DNA of 64,000 bases, from the NCBI RefSeq assembly GCF_001767295.1, contig NZ_CP014944.1, positions 2,108,001 through 2,172,000 on the forward strand. The letters run 5' to 3'. The notes below the pieces were generated by a model. The model was not told where the DNA came from, made no database searches, and saw nothing but the letters and a program-made list of their open reading frames with translations. The position numbers and the translations under genes are program-made. Origin of the DNA: Colwellia sp. PAMC 20917 (lineage in GTDB: Bacteria > Pseudomonadota > Gammaproteobacteria > Enterobacterales > Alteromonadaceae). Position 1 is the stretch's first letter; the number at the start of each line of letters is the position of its first letter. Below, piece after piece: positions 9,719-19,136 of this stretch.

Positions 9719-12169
9719 TTAACTTAGACCTTTGATTTTAACTTGGTGTTTTTTACCGGCCAGTTGCTGGCAAATACTCACTAAGTCTGAATGTAGGCCA
9801 CCCGCGGTAACATCACGACCCGCGCCTGGTCCACGAATAATAAGCGGGTTATCTTGATACCAATGGCTCTTAATTAAAAAGATATTATCACCCGGAGTTA
9901 AAGAGGCAAAAGGATCATTCTTAGCAAGCGTCGCAAGATAAACCTTAGCGCTCAATTGGCCTTGTTCGTTGACACAGAATTTTGCAATATAACGAATACA
10001 GGCTTGCTGTTTAGATGCGCTAGTGAGTTGTTCAGCAAAGTAACTGTCCAAGTCTGCTGACTTTGCTAAAAATTCTGTCGTTGATAACCCTTGTAAGGAT
10101 TCTGGCACTAAATTTTCGCATTCAATATCATCAAGTGATAATTCAAATCCTGCCATACGCGCTAAGATCAGTAATTTTCGTTGCACGTCTCGCCCAGACA
10201 GATCTTCTCGTGGATCGGGTTCAGTGATCCCTTGTGATAAGGCATCCATTAATAAGGTTGAAAACGGTACACTGGCATCGTAGGTTTCAAATAGCCAAGA
10301 AAGCGTGCCTGAAAAAATTCCTGATATTTCCGTTATCTTATCGCCACTTTTCAATAAATCGTTAATGGCAAAGTTAACCGGTAAACCGGCGCCAACAGTA
10401 GTACTTCCTAACCATAAGCTTTTATTTTCAGCCGCGGTTAATACTAAGTCATTATAGCGAGCGGTACTGGCAGAAGCCGCCCATTTATTGGCACCAATAA
10501 CATGAATACCTTCTTTAAAGAACTCACGGTATAAATCACTAAAATGTTCGCTAGGGGTGATATCGACAACAATTAATTCGTCGTAAGGGTGGTTCGTTAA
10601 CCACGACATCAATAAGGCATTATCACAAGGCGTAGCATCTCTTTCATAGAGCGACATTGCTTGATTAACATCAATACCATCGGTATTAAGCAGTGCTTTT
10701 TTAGAAGTGACTAAACCGACTAAATGAACGTTCTCTAACACAGAGACTCGATTGAGTTGCGCGGGTAACAAGTCTAAGAATCGTTGACCTATATTACCAA
10801 GCCCTGAAACAACAACACCTATGTGTCGAGCGTCTTTAGTCATATCATAATGAACATTATTAAGTAACTCACCGGTACAACTCTGCTGAAGAATGGCGAT
10901 AATACTATGCTCACTTAACGAGTTCACCACCTGCAGTACATGAGTATGTTTGAGGGCGCGTTTAAAACGCGCTTGGATATTACCTTGATTTACCACACTA
11001 TGACCAACAATCGCTATAATAGACACCGGTGTAAATGACACTTCGGTATCATGACTTGCCAGCCACTGACTGACTAATTTTTGTTGCGTTTGGTGGATAA
11101 CCATAAAACCTTGCTGAACATCACTACATATCGCAGAAAACTCATTACTGGCTTGTTCACCAAACGAACCGGCTAAACTGGTCGATTTTACCAGTAACAG
11201 ATCGTTAAGCGAGGTGACCGACAATTCCTGTTTAGCAATTTGACCAAATTTTCCTATCTCTGTACCAGAAATTTCAGGATCAAAGCTACTTGCTACATGA
11301 AGGTGTGTGCTGTGGTTAGTAAGCGGCTGTAAGGTTTTTGCATGCAAAACCGGGTTACCTAAGCGCCCCAATTCTTTCGCGACACCATTAGGTAAGCGAT
11401 GTAATTTACGGGCAAGTGGTACAATACGAGGATCGGCACTATAAATGCCATCAACGTCAGTCCATAGGGTAACATTCAGCGCGCCCGACAGTGATGCAAT
11501 AATTGTTGCTGAATAGTCACTACCATTACGACCTAAAGTACAGGTTTCACCTTGAGAATTTTTAGTGATATAGCCAGTAATAACCGCCAACTTTCCTTTT
11601 TGTAAATTCTGCTGAAAATCTTGACTACTTTTCTGATTGTCGACTGCACAGTCTTTATCATTATTGATAACCAGAAAGTCACGCGCATCAATAGCATAAC
11701 TTGGACAAACTTTTTCACTTAACACCGCTGATAATAAACGCGCCGACCACAGCTCACCAAATGCCAACATATCTGCATGGTGTTGGCTTGGCTGATCAGA
11801 TAACCAAGCCGTTAATTGTGTTATATCATCAGACAAAACCTTGATAAGGTCTGCTGCACTGCTAGGGTTCAATAACTCACCAATTAATGTGCTTTGTGAT
11901 TTCTCTAGTCTTTCAATAGCCAAAAACAGCTCGTCACTTTTTTCAAGTGCGAGTTTATAAATATTGAATAAGTCATCCGTCGTGTTTCCATTTGCCGAAA
12001 CAACAACTAAATCATTTAGTTGACAGTTTTGACGAATAATATCAACCACACGTTCAATACATTGGGTAGTTGCTAAGCTACTGCCACCAAATTTATGTAC
12101 ATGAATAGCATGCTTCGCCAGTTGATTATTCCCTGATGATAATTGTTCTACTGTATTTGACTGTGTCAT
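9719..12169 (-). CDS. metL: Bifunctional aspartate kinase II / homoserine dehydrogenase II
   Basis: Encodes about 816 residues. The N-terminal half is an aspartokinase (HKFGGSSLATT, NGSDYSATIIA, WTDVDGIYSADPR), the middle is an ACT-like linker, and the C-terminal third is homoserine dehydrogenase (GLGNIGQRFLDLL, GANKWA, TTVGAGLPV, REDLSGRDVQRKL). It catalyses the first and third steps from aspartate to homoserine. It lies 40 bases after metB and is regulated through the metB promoter region, which marks it as metL rather than thrA. ATG at 12169 is preferred, with GAG five bases upstream; a GTG at 12175 is also possible. Confidence 0.93.
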   Translation of the reverse strand: MTQSNTVEQLSSGNNQLAKHAIHVHKFGGSSLATTQCIERVVDIIRQNCQLNDLVVVSANGNTTDDLFNIYKLALEKSDELFLAIERLEKSQSTLIGELLNPSSAADLIKVLSDDITQLTAWLSDQPSQHHADMLAFGELWSARLLSAVLSEKVCPSYAIDARDFLVINNDKDCAVDNQKSSQDFQQNLQKGKLAVITGYITKNSQGETCTLGRNGSDYSATIIASLSGALNVTLWTDVDGIYSADPRIVPLARKLHRLPNGVAKELGRLGNPVLHAKTLQPLTNHSTHLHVASSFDPEISGTEIGKFGQIAKQELSVTSLNDLLLVKSTSLAGSFGEQASNEFSAICSDVQQGFMVIHQTQQKLVSQWLASHDTEVSFTPVSIIAIVGHSVVNQGNIQARFKRALKHTHVLQVVNSLSEHSIIAILQQSCTGELLNNVHYDMTKDARHIGVVVSGLGNIGQRFLDLLPAQLNRVSVLENVHLVGLVTSKKALLNTDGIDVNQAMSLYERDATPCDNALLMSWLTNHPYDELIVVDITPSEHFSDLYREFFKEGIHVIGANKWAASASTARYNDLVLTAAENKSLWLGSTTVGAGLPVNFAINDLLKSGDKITEISGIFSGTLSWLFETYDASVPFSTLLMDALSQGITEPDPREDLSGRDVQRKLLILARMAGFELSLDDIECENLVPESLQGLSTTEFLAKSADLDSYFAEQLTSASKQQACIRYIAKFCVNEQGQLSAKVYLATLAKNDPFASLTPGDNIFLIKSHWYQDNPLIIRGPGAGRDVTAGGLHSDLVSICQQLAGKKHQVKIKGLS

Positions 12170-12209
12170 TTTCACTCATTAATTCTTCTACTAAAAATAG
12201 TCTACAACT

Positions 12210-13367
12210 TTAAATTTGGCTTGCCGATAAAGCTTGTTCTAAGTCATTAATAATATCACTAACATCTTCAATACCGACAGAAATTCGGATTAAAGATTGA
12301 GTAATACCCGCTGCAATTTGTGCTTCAATTTCCATACCTGCATGGGTCATCGTTGATGGATGACTGATTAAACTTTCAACGCCACCTAATGACTGTGCCA
12401 AGGTAAAGAGTGATAAGTTGTCAAACAGTACTTTAACCGCTTCAACACCGCCTTTTATTTCGAAACTCATCATAGCGCCAAAATCTTTTTGCTGATGCTT
12501 AGCAATTTCGTGTCCTGGGTGATTTTTTAAACCAGGAAAGTATACCGCGTTAATTGCTTGATGATTATCTAAGTATTTTGCAACAGCATTAGCATTTTCT
12601 TGATGCTGTTTCATGCGCAGTGGTAAGGTTTTTAAGCCACGTAATGCCAGATAACTGTCGAAGGGTGAACCCGTAATACCAATACAATTTGCCCACCACG
12701 CTAGCTCTTCACCCAGTTCTTTTTCTTTTGTTACTAACACCCCACCCACAACATCACTGTGACCATTAATATATTTAGTTGTCGAGTGAAAAACAATATC
12801 AGCACCTAATAATAGTGGTTGCTGTAACAAGGGAGAAAGAAACGTATTATCTACTGCCACTAAAGCACCAACAGCATGACTGGCTTGAGTAACCTTTTTT
12901 ATATCAACCAACCGTAATAATGGATTACTGGGTGACTCAATCAAAACTAATCTTGGCTTTTGTTCAAGCGCTTGCGCTAACGCTTGATCATCGTTTTGAT
13001 CAACAACAAGCACATTAAATAAGCCACGTTTTGCTAGGTGGGTAAACAAGCGATAACTTCCACCATAGCAATCATGTGGAATAACAACCGTATCTTTTGT
13101 TGTCAGTAACTGACAGATTAAGTGCACCGCTGACATTCCTGTGCTGGTAACAATGCCAACAGCACCCTGCTCTAAATCAGCGATAGCTTGTGCAAACGTG
13201 CTTCGAGTTGGGTTGCCTGTTCTGGAATAATCGAATTGGCGCTTATTGTTGAAGCCTTTTAAAGCATAAGTACTCGATAAATGAATGGCAGGAACAACCG
13301 CACCGTGATGTTCATCACTATTAATGCCGGCTCTAACAGCTAATGTTGCTGGTTTTTTGCTTGTCAT
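12210..13367 (-). CDS. metB: Cystathionine gamma-synthase
   Basis: Encodes 385 residues of the Cys/Met PLP-dependent family. The PLP lysine is in STTKYINGHSDV. The protein joins cysteine with an activated homoserine to make cystathionine in methionine synthesis. An in-frame TTG at 13379 exists, but the sequence GGAG lies seven bases before the ATG at 13367 and identifies that as the start. It is the first gene of metBL and diverges from metJ across Met boxes. Similar enzymes include cystathionine gamma-lyase and O-succinylhomoserine sulfhydrylase; the metBL/metJ context supports metB. Confidence 0.93.
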   Translation of the reverse strand: MTSKKPATLAVRAGINSDEHHGAVVPAIHLSSTYALKGFNNKRQFDYSRTGNPTRSTFAQAIADLEQGAVGIVTSTGMSAVHLICQLLTTKDTVVIPHDCYGGSYRLFTHLAKRGLFNVLVVDQNDDQALAQALEQKPRLVLIESPSNPLLRLVDIKKVTQASHAVGALVAVDNTFLSPLLQQPLLLGADIVFHSTTKYINGHSDVVGGVLVTKEKELGEELAWWANCIGITGSPFDSYLALRGLKTLPLRMKQHQENANAVAKYLDNHQAINAVYFPGLKNHPGHEIAKHQQKDFGAMMSFEIKGGVEAVKVLFDNLSLFTLAQSLGGVESLISHPSTMTHAGMEIEAQIAAGITQSLIRISVGIEDVSDIINDLEQALSASQI

Positions 13368-13398
13368 TTTTTGCTCCAATCGGGCAGTAAAATCAAAT

Positions 13399-13430
13399 AG
13401 ATGTTTGGACGTCTATAACTCTAAACGCTT
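13399..13430. promoter_or_regulatory. MetJ operator, cluster 1 (metB side)
   Basis: Consecutive 8-base units AGATGTTT (13399), GGACGTCT (13407), ATAACTCT (13415) and AAACGCTT (13423) match the Met box AGACGTCT at 6, 7, 5 and 5 of 8 positions. Tandem 8-bp boxes of this kind bind MetJ dimers cooperatively with S-adenosylmethionine. The cluster lies just upstream of metB. Confidence 0.8.
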
Positions 13431-13445
13431 TACTTTTGTCGGTCA

Positions 13446-13477
13446 AGAACTTTAGACTTCTAAACTTCTACACATTC
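13446..13477. promoter_or_regulatory. MetJ operator, cluster 2 (metJ side)
   Basis: Units AGAACTTT (13446), AGACTTCT (13454) and AAACTTCT (13462) match AGACGTCT at 5, 7 and 6 of 8 positions, in 8-base register. With cluster 1 it gives two separate tandem Met-box arrays in the 183-base metB-metJ spacer, consistent with control of both directions. Confidence 0.75.
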
Positions 13478-13550
13478 GTTATTGACTCAACGCCAACAAC
13501 CAGTAAAATCTAACTTATAAAAAGTAATTTAGCTAAAGAAAGGTAATTAA

Positions 13551-13880
13551 ATGGCAAAGTGGAATGGCGATTATATAAAACCATACGCCGAACATGGTAA
13601 AAAAAGTGAGCAAGTTAAAAAAATCACGGTCTCAATCCCGTTGCGGGTACTGAAAGTGTTAACGGATGAACGTACTCGTCGGCAAGTTAACAACTTACGC
13701 CATGCAACTAACAGCGAATTGTTATGTGAAGCTTTTCTGCATGCTTTTACCGGACAGCCTCTTCCTGATGATGGCGATTTAACAAAAGACAATACAGAGA
13801 TGTTACCTAAAAGTGTGCGCGAAGCGTTAATAGCAAAAGGTATTACCGACTTCAGTCAATTTGAAATTGAAGACGAGTAG
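13551..13880 (+). CDS. metJ: Methionine repressor MetJ
   Basis: Encodes 109 residues, slightly longer than the 105 of E. coli MetJ, with the ribbon-helix-helix fold ([44 protein letters not shown]). It binds Met boxes with S-adenosylmethionine as corepressor and represses methionine biosynthesis. AGGT precedes the ATG by about seven bases. It diverges from metBL as in E. coli. The C-terminal extension after GQPLPDD is acidic. Confidence 0.97.
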   Translation: MAKWNGDYIKPYAEHGKKSEQVKKITVSIPLRVLKVLTDERTRRQVNNLRHATNSELLCEAFLHAFTGQPLPDDGDLTKDNTEMLPKSVREALIAKGITDFSQFEIEDE

Positions 13881-13902
13881 CTAAGGGTTTTAATGCACTT
13901 AC

Positions 13903-14256
13903 TCAAAAAGACGTTCCGGCGTCTTTTTTTATGCCCATACTATAAGCATCTACAATCGCCAGTACCCAGCAAGTTAATAGCATATAAGTTAATGTACTCA
14001 CTAGGATAGGGTCAACAATAATGGGATTTCTTGCCATCTCAGCGATCAGTGCTTGGCTATTGAGCGCAACGTCACCTGATTTAACTTTATTGATAAGTGG
14101 CTGATATTGCCGTATCACTTCTTCAATATACAAATATGCCGTCACAGAAAAACTTAAAATAAATAACGTAGCCCGTCGATAAGCGTGACAAATTAGTTGG
14201 CCAATACCCGGGTAAACAAGTGCTGAGAGTAAAGCGGCTTTCGTTGAAGTTTTCAT
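13903..14256 (-). CDS. Small membrane protein of unknown function
   Basis: Encodes 117 residues with hydrophobic segments at about 6-35 (probably a hairpin) and 82-108. The first has YPGIGQL, a pattern common in small integral membrane proteins of the TM2-like type. No function is recognised. It is convergent with metJ; its last codons form one arm of the shared terminator. About 150 uninformative bases separate it from the maeB terminator. Confidence 0.7.
   Translation of the reverse strand: MKTSTKAALLSALVYPGIGQLICHAYRRATLFILSFSVTAYLYIEEVIRQYQPLINKVKSGDVALNSQALIAEMARNPIIVDPILVSTLTYMLLTCWVLAIVDAYSMGIKKDAGTSF
13905..13930. terminator. Terminator of metJ overlapping the end of the convergent gene
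   Basis: AAAAAGACG (13905-13913) pairs with CGTCTTTTT (13920-13928) around TTCCGG, followed by more T on the plus strand. The whole hairpin lies inside the last nine codons of the convergent membrane protein gene (stop at 13903-13905), so it also encodes that protein's C-terminus. Confidence 0.85.
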
Positions 14257-14530
14257 TGTTATTCGTTCTACTCAATATTGTCACGCTTTGAAATCGGTGA
14301 CATTGTCTACAGAGGTGTAAGGTATTAATGATTTGTCAGGAACATAAAGACGTACAAGAGGTAATAATACAGCTATTACATCGATGCCTTGGAGTCACCA
14401 TGACCAATCACCCTTAATAACCTACTCTTTACCATCTCGGTAACTGCTGCTGCGTTACCCTACTTTCTACTCCCTACTTCCTGCGTAGATACAGTCACTG
14501 GACCATAACATACTATTTGTCATGAATATA
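14257..14530. other. Intergenic stretch without recognised gene
   Basis: About 270 bases between the small membrane protein gene and the maeB terminator. It contains a short purine/pyrimidine-biased simple repeat (variants of CTACTTTC / CTACTCCC, 14455-14485) and no open frame with a ribosome-binding site. It presumably also holds the promoter of the membrane protein gene. Nothing else seen. Confidence 0.5.
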
Positions 14531-14556
14531 AAAAGGAGAGTCGAGCTCTCCTTTTA
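14531..14556 (-). terminator. Terminator of maeB
   Basis: AAAAGGAGAG (14531-14540) pairs with CTCTCCTTTT (14546-14555), a ten-base-pair stem with a five-base loop. On the minus strand it is followed by T-rich sequence. It lies 26 bases after the maeB stop. Confidence 0.85.
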
Positions 14557-14581
14557 CAGCGTTGTTAATAAATACTACTGA

Positions 14582-15823
14582 TTATGCCATATAGTTTTCA
14601 GGTAATTCTAGGGCAGCCACTCCAGACTCAACCGCCGCTTTAGCAACGGCAAGCGCTACTCGACCACACAAACGAGGATCCATCGGCTTAGGAATAATAT
14701 ACTCTTTACCAAAGATCAAACTTTTCTCACCACTAGCATCTAACACTTCTTGCGAAACAGGTTCCTTTGCTAATTCACGAATAGCATGAACAGCAGCAAT
14801 TTTCATCTCATCGTTAATCGTTCTAGCGCGAACATCTAAAGCGCCACGAAAAATAAAAGGAAAACATAACACATTATTGACTTGGTTAGGGTAATCAGAG
14901 CGACCCGTAGCAATAATAAGATCATCACGAACAGCAAGTGCTAATGAAGGTTTTATTTCAGGGTCTGGGTTTGAACAAGCAAAGATAATTGGATTTGGCG
15001 CCATTAATTTTACATGCTCAACAGAAAGCAAATTGGGTCCAGAAACACCGACAAATACATCTGCGCCATCGATAACATCTTCAAGGGTACGTTTATCAGT
15101 ATTATTAGCAAACATCCGCTTATATTCGTTAAGATCATCACGTCGGGTATGAATCACACCTTTAGTATCAAGCATGTAGATTTTTTCGCGCTGAGCGCCA
15201 CATTTGATTAATAGTTCCATACAAGCAATTGCAGCTGCGCCTGCGCCAAGACAAATAATGTTGGCATCTTTAATACTTTTACCTTGGATTTCCAAGGCAT
15301 TGATCATTGCAGCAGCGGTAACAATAGCCGTACCATGTTGGTCATCGTGAAATACCGGTATTTTACAACGTTCAATAAGTGCCTTTTCAATAGCAAAACA
15401 CTCTGGTGCTTTAATATCTTCTAAGTTAATACCACCAAAACTGTCAGCGATATTGGCGACCGTATTTATAAAGTCTTCAACTGTCTTATGTTTAACTTCG
15501 ATATCAAATGAATTAATACCGGCAAATCGCTTAAATAATAATGCTTTGCCTTCCATTACCGGCTTAGCAGCCATACCACCTAGATTACCTAACCCTAAAA
15601 TAGCGGTACCATTGGTAATAACAGCGACGGTATTGCCTTTGCCCGTATATTTGTAAACATCATCGGGATTTGCCGCAATTGCGCGAACCGGTTCAGCAAC
15701 ACCTGGGCTATAGGCGAGTGCTAAATCACGGCTAGTTTCAGCGGCAGTGGTTAATTCAACACTTATTTTTCCAGGTGTTGGGAATTGATGGTAATCAAGT
15801 GCTTGTTGGCGAAAGTCAGTCAT
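14582..15823 (-). CDS. maeB: NAD(P)-dependent malic enzyme, short form
   Basis: Encodes 413 residues of the oxidative-decarboxylating malate dehydrogenase family, which converts malate to pyruvate and CO2 with reduction of NAD(P). Motifs include SPGVAEP, GNLGGMAAKPVMEGKALLFK, PVFHDDQHGTAIV and GAGAAAIAC (nucleotide binding). It corresponds to the N-terminal catalytic part of E. coli MaeB and lacks the C-terminal phosphotransacetylase-like domain (about 330 residues), as in other short-form enzymes. Cofactor preference cannot be read from the sequence. It stands alone with its own terminator. Confidence 0.9.
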   Translation of the reverse strand: MTDFRQQALDYHQFPTPGKISVELTTAAETSRDLALAYSPGVAEPVRAIAANPDDVYKYTGKGNTVAVITNGTAILGLGNLGGMAAKPVMEGKALLFKRFAGINSFDIEVKHKTVEDFINTVANIADSFGGINLEDIKAPECFAIEKALIERCKIPVFHDDQHGTAIVTAAAMINALEIQGKSIKDANIICLGAGAAAIACMELLIKCGAQREKIYMLDTKGVIHTRRDDLNEYKRMFANNTDKRTLEDVIDGADVFVGVSGPNLLSVEHVKLMAPNPIIFACSNPDPEIKPSLALAVRDDLIIATGRSDYPNQVNNVLCFPFIFRGALDVRARTINDEMKIAAVHAIRELAKEPVSQEVLDASGEKSLIFGKEYIIPKPMDPRLCGRVALAVAKAAVESGVAALELPENYMA

Positions 15824-16321
15824 GATTTATCCTATGCGTTAGGTGAATTTATTGTCTTATATATGCCATTTTGCACGTTTTTTTTTGTTTATATACAGCA
15901 TAGTTATATAGACTCGTTGTCAATCAAGATACACCTTTGTCTGTGATCTTTAAATAGTAACGGGTATATACTATGGTAATCTTACATTTTGTTCCAACGT
16001 TATTCTTATATAAAAAAGTGCTAGAAGCTATAACAAACATACCCTTAGCCCTTTTGTATTGCACATCATAAAACTAAATATTCGCTATACAGCTTAATCT
16101 ATTCACCGTATTTTATGACCATTTTTATAAACTTCTTTGACTTAAAAAATTTAGCTGTCGATTTTTCTTTTTTTCAACACACAACAACGAATTTATCGGT
16201 GAAGTTATCCAATTAATAATTAATCTTCGTCAACGTTATCACTATCACTTATGACGTTGATTAATTGCTTTTGCATTTATATTCAATAATGGCCATTGAA
16301 ATAATTTATTTTAAGTAAAAA
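15824..16321. other. Long AT-rich intergenic region upstream of maeB
   Basis: About 500 bases of very AT-rich DNA with no plausible gene on either strand. It must hold the maeB promoter near its left end. An imperfect inverted repeat (TCAACGTTAT near 16230 and ATGACGTTGA near 16252) is present; its role is unknown. Nothing further seen. Confidence 0.5.
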
Positions 16322-16346
16322 AAAACCACCTCAGCGGTGGTTTTAT
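16322..16346 (-). terminator. Terminator of purA
   Basis: AAAACCACC (16322-16330) pairs with GGTGGTTTT (16336-16344) around a five-base loop, with a T-run on the minus strand. It lies about 35 bases beyond the purA stop. Confidence 0.9.
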
Positions 16347-16379
16347 TCGTCTTATTTTAGAAAAAATTATTCGCTGTAA

Positions 16380-17699
<1,320 letters not shown>

Positions 17700-17822
17700 T
17701 TAGGCGGGGATTTTATCAAAAATCAAATAGTAGTCCAAGTAATAAATGATGATTTTTAATGCAATTTAAAAATATTCAATTAACTAAAGGGGTTATGAAA
17801 AACTTTTATGTCATTCTTTAGT

Positions 17823-18011
17823 CTAATAACTGAGTAACCATAAAATAAATGTGCCTACGACGAGTAAACTAATGCCAATATTACGAATAGATAAGCTTGA
17901 TTGTTGCGCTAACTTTTCCATAGTGCCGCGCCACTTATTTGGAAAAAGTGCAGGAATAAGCCCCTCAATAATCAATACCAAAGCAAATGCCGTTAATAAT
18001 GTCTCTACCAT
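17823..18011 (-). CDS. yjeT: DUF2065 small membrane protein YjeT
   Basis: Encodes 62 residues with two hydrophobic segments (about 5-22 and 42-60) around the conserved PALFPNKWR. The family is found next to hflC and purA in many gammaproteobacteria; function unknown. A TTG at 18026 is in frame, but GAGGAG lies seven bases before the ATG at 18011, so that is the start. Its ribosome-binding site and first 28 codons are duplicated directly upstream (see the truncated copy). It has no terminator before purA, so both are probably co-transcribed. Confidence 0.9.
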   Translation of the reverse strand: MVETLLTAFALVLIIEGLIPALFPNKWRGTMEKLAQQSSLSIRNIGISLLVVGTFILWLLSY

Positions 18012-18200
18012 GTTATTACTCCTCAATTGCTTCTATAGGTAACTAGTCGATACAAAAAAATTGTCGCGCCACTTATTTGGAAAAAGTGCAGGAATGAATC
18101 CCTCAATAATCAGTACCAAAGCAAATGCCGTTAATAGTGTTTCTACCATGTGATTACTCCTCAAACACTTCTATACACTTCTATATCTAACTAGCAGATA
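17927..18200 (-). repeat. Tandem duplication of the 5' end of yjeT
   Basis: The segment from the 28th codon of yjeT through its start codon, ribosome-binding site and leader (17927 to about 18062) is repeated with an offset of 138 bases (18065 to about 18200). The copies differ by scattered substitutions and one insertion of about ten bases in the leader. The duplication lies between the hflC terminator and yjeT. Confidence 0.95.
18033..18149 (-). pseudogene. Truncated copy of yjeT (38 codons, own RBS and ATG)
   Basis: The upstream copy keeps GAGGAG seven bases before its ATG (18149) and reads the first 28 residues of YjeT almost unchanged (through PALFPNKWR). It then leaves the homology and ends ten residues later at a TAG (18033-18035). 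It would give a 38-residue peptide holding the first membrane segment only. Because substitutions in the copied part are mostly conservative or silent, it could be translated; it may equally be a fresh relic. Confidence 0.7.
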
Positions 18201-18202
18201 CG

Positions 18203-18232
18203 AAAAAGCCATGACAAGTCATGGCTTTTTTA
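18203..18232 (-). terminator. Terminator of the hflXKC cluster
   Basis: AAAAAGCCATGAC (18203-18215) and GTCATGGCTTTTT (18218-18230) form a perfect thirteen-pair stem with a two-base loop, beyond the hflC stop at 18246. This separates hflC from yjeT-purA, which must have their own promoter in or near the duplicated region. Confidence 0.9.
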
Positions 18233-18245
18233 TCAAAAAAGTAGG

Positions 18246-19133
18246 CTACTTTTTAATTTTAGCGCCTTCTTTTAAGTAGTTAAAGAAATCACTATCGGGT
18301 TTAACCACCAAGATATCACTTTTACTACTAAAACTTTTTTCATATGCTTCAAGGCTACGGTAAAAGCTGAAAAACTCAGGATCTTGTCCATATGAATCAG
18401 CATAAACTTTAGCCGCTAACGCATCACCTTCACCACGCATTTCTTGTGCTTCTTTTTGTGCTGTCGCTAACATAACAGTTACTTTAGCATCTATCGTAGC
18501 ACGGATAATTTCCGCTTGCTCCTGACCTTTAGAACGATGCTCTTTTGCTACAGCTGTTCGCTCTGCTCGCATACGGTCATAGATAGAAGCACTGACTTCA
18601 GCAGGTAAGTTAATTGCTTTAATACGTACATCAATAACCTCAATACCTAAGTCTTCACGACTACTTGAGGCACTTGCTAACGCTTTAGCCATAATGCCGT
18701 CACGGTCACCTGAAACAATTTCTTTAATGGTGCGCGTACCAAACTCAGTACGTAAACCATTATTTACTTTTTGTTTCAATAACGCACGAGCATTTTCTAC
18801 TGAGCCAGAAGTACGTAAGTAGAACGTTGAAAAATCAACAATACGCCACTTAACAAATGAGTCGACCATTAAATCTTTTTTCTCAGATGTTACAAAGCGA
18901 TCAGGCGCTTCATCAAGCGTTTGAATACGAGCATCAAGTCTGCGAACGTTGTTAATAAAGGGTATTTTAAAGTGTAAACCCGGTTCATAAACAATCATTT
19001 CACCTGAATTAGCATCACGTTTAATTTTTGTAAACTGAAAAACGATACCTCGTTGTCCTTCAAAAACAATGAAAACAGAAGAGACGGTTAATACTGAGAA
19101 TAATACAATTAGGGCAATAATAAAGTTTTTCAT
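18246..19133 (-). CDS. hflC: Modulator of FtsH protease HflC
   Basis: Encodes 295 residues of the SPFH (stomatin/prohibitin) family, with an N-terminal membrane anchor (about 5-24) and a long helical region rich in Ala, Glu and Arg. HflC and HflK assemble into a large periplasmic-side cage around the membrane protease FtsH. The ATG is three bases after the hflK stop, so both are translated together. The last part (QDPEFFSFYRSLEAYEKSF) is highly conserved. Confidence 0.96.
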   Translation of the reverse strand: MKNFIIALIVLFSVLTVSSVFIVFEGQRGIVFQFTKIKRDANSGEMIVYEPGLHFKIPFINNVRRLDARIQTLDEAPDRFVTSEKKDLMVDSFVKWRIVDFSTFYLRTSGSVENARALLKQKVNNGLRTEFGTRTIKEIVSGDRDGIMAKALASASSSREDLGIEVIDVRIKAINLPAEVSASIYDRMRAERTAVAKEHRSKGQEQAEIIRATIDAKVTVMLATAQKEAQEMRGEGDALAAKVYADSYGQDPEFFSFYRSLEAYEKSFSSKSDILVVKPDSDFFNYLKEGAKIKK

Positions 19134-19136
19134 TGC

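Noticed and set aside
12210-13379. metB starting at TTG 13379
   Set aside because: That start lies over the ribosome-binding site (GGAG) of the ATG at 13367.
14582-15823. Truncated maeB because the phosphotransacetylase domain is missing
   Set aside because: Short-form malic enzymes of about 410-430 residues are a normal class; stop and terminator follow directly.
16225-16265. Inverted repeat upstream of purA terminator as an operator
   Set aside because: Imperfect, in very AT-rich DNA, and far from both gene starts.
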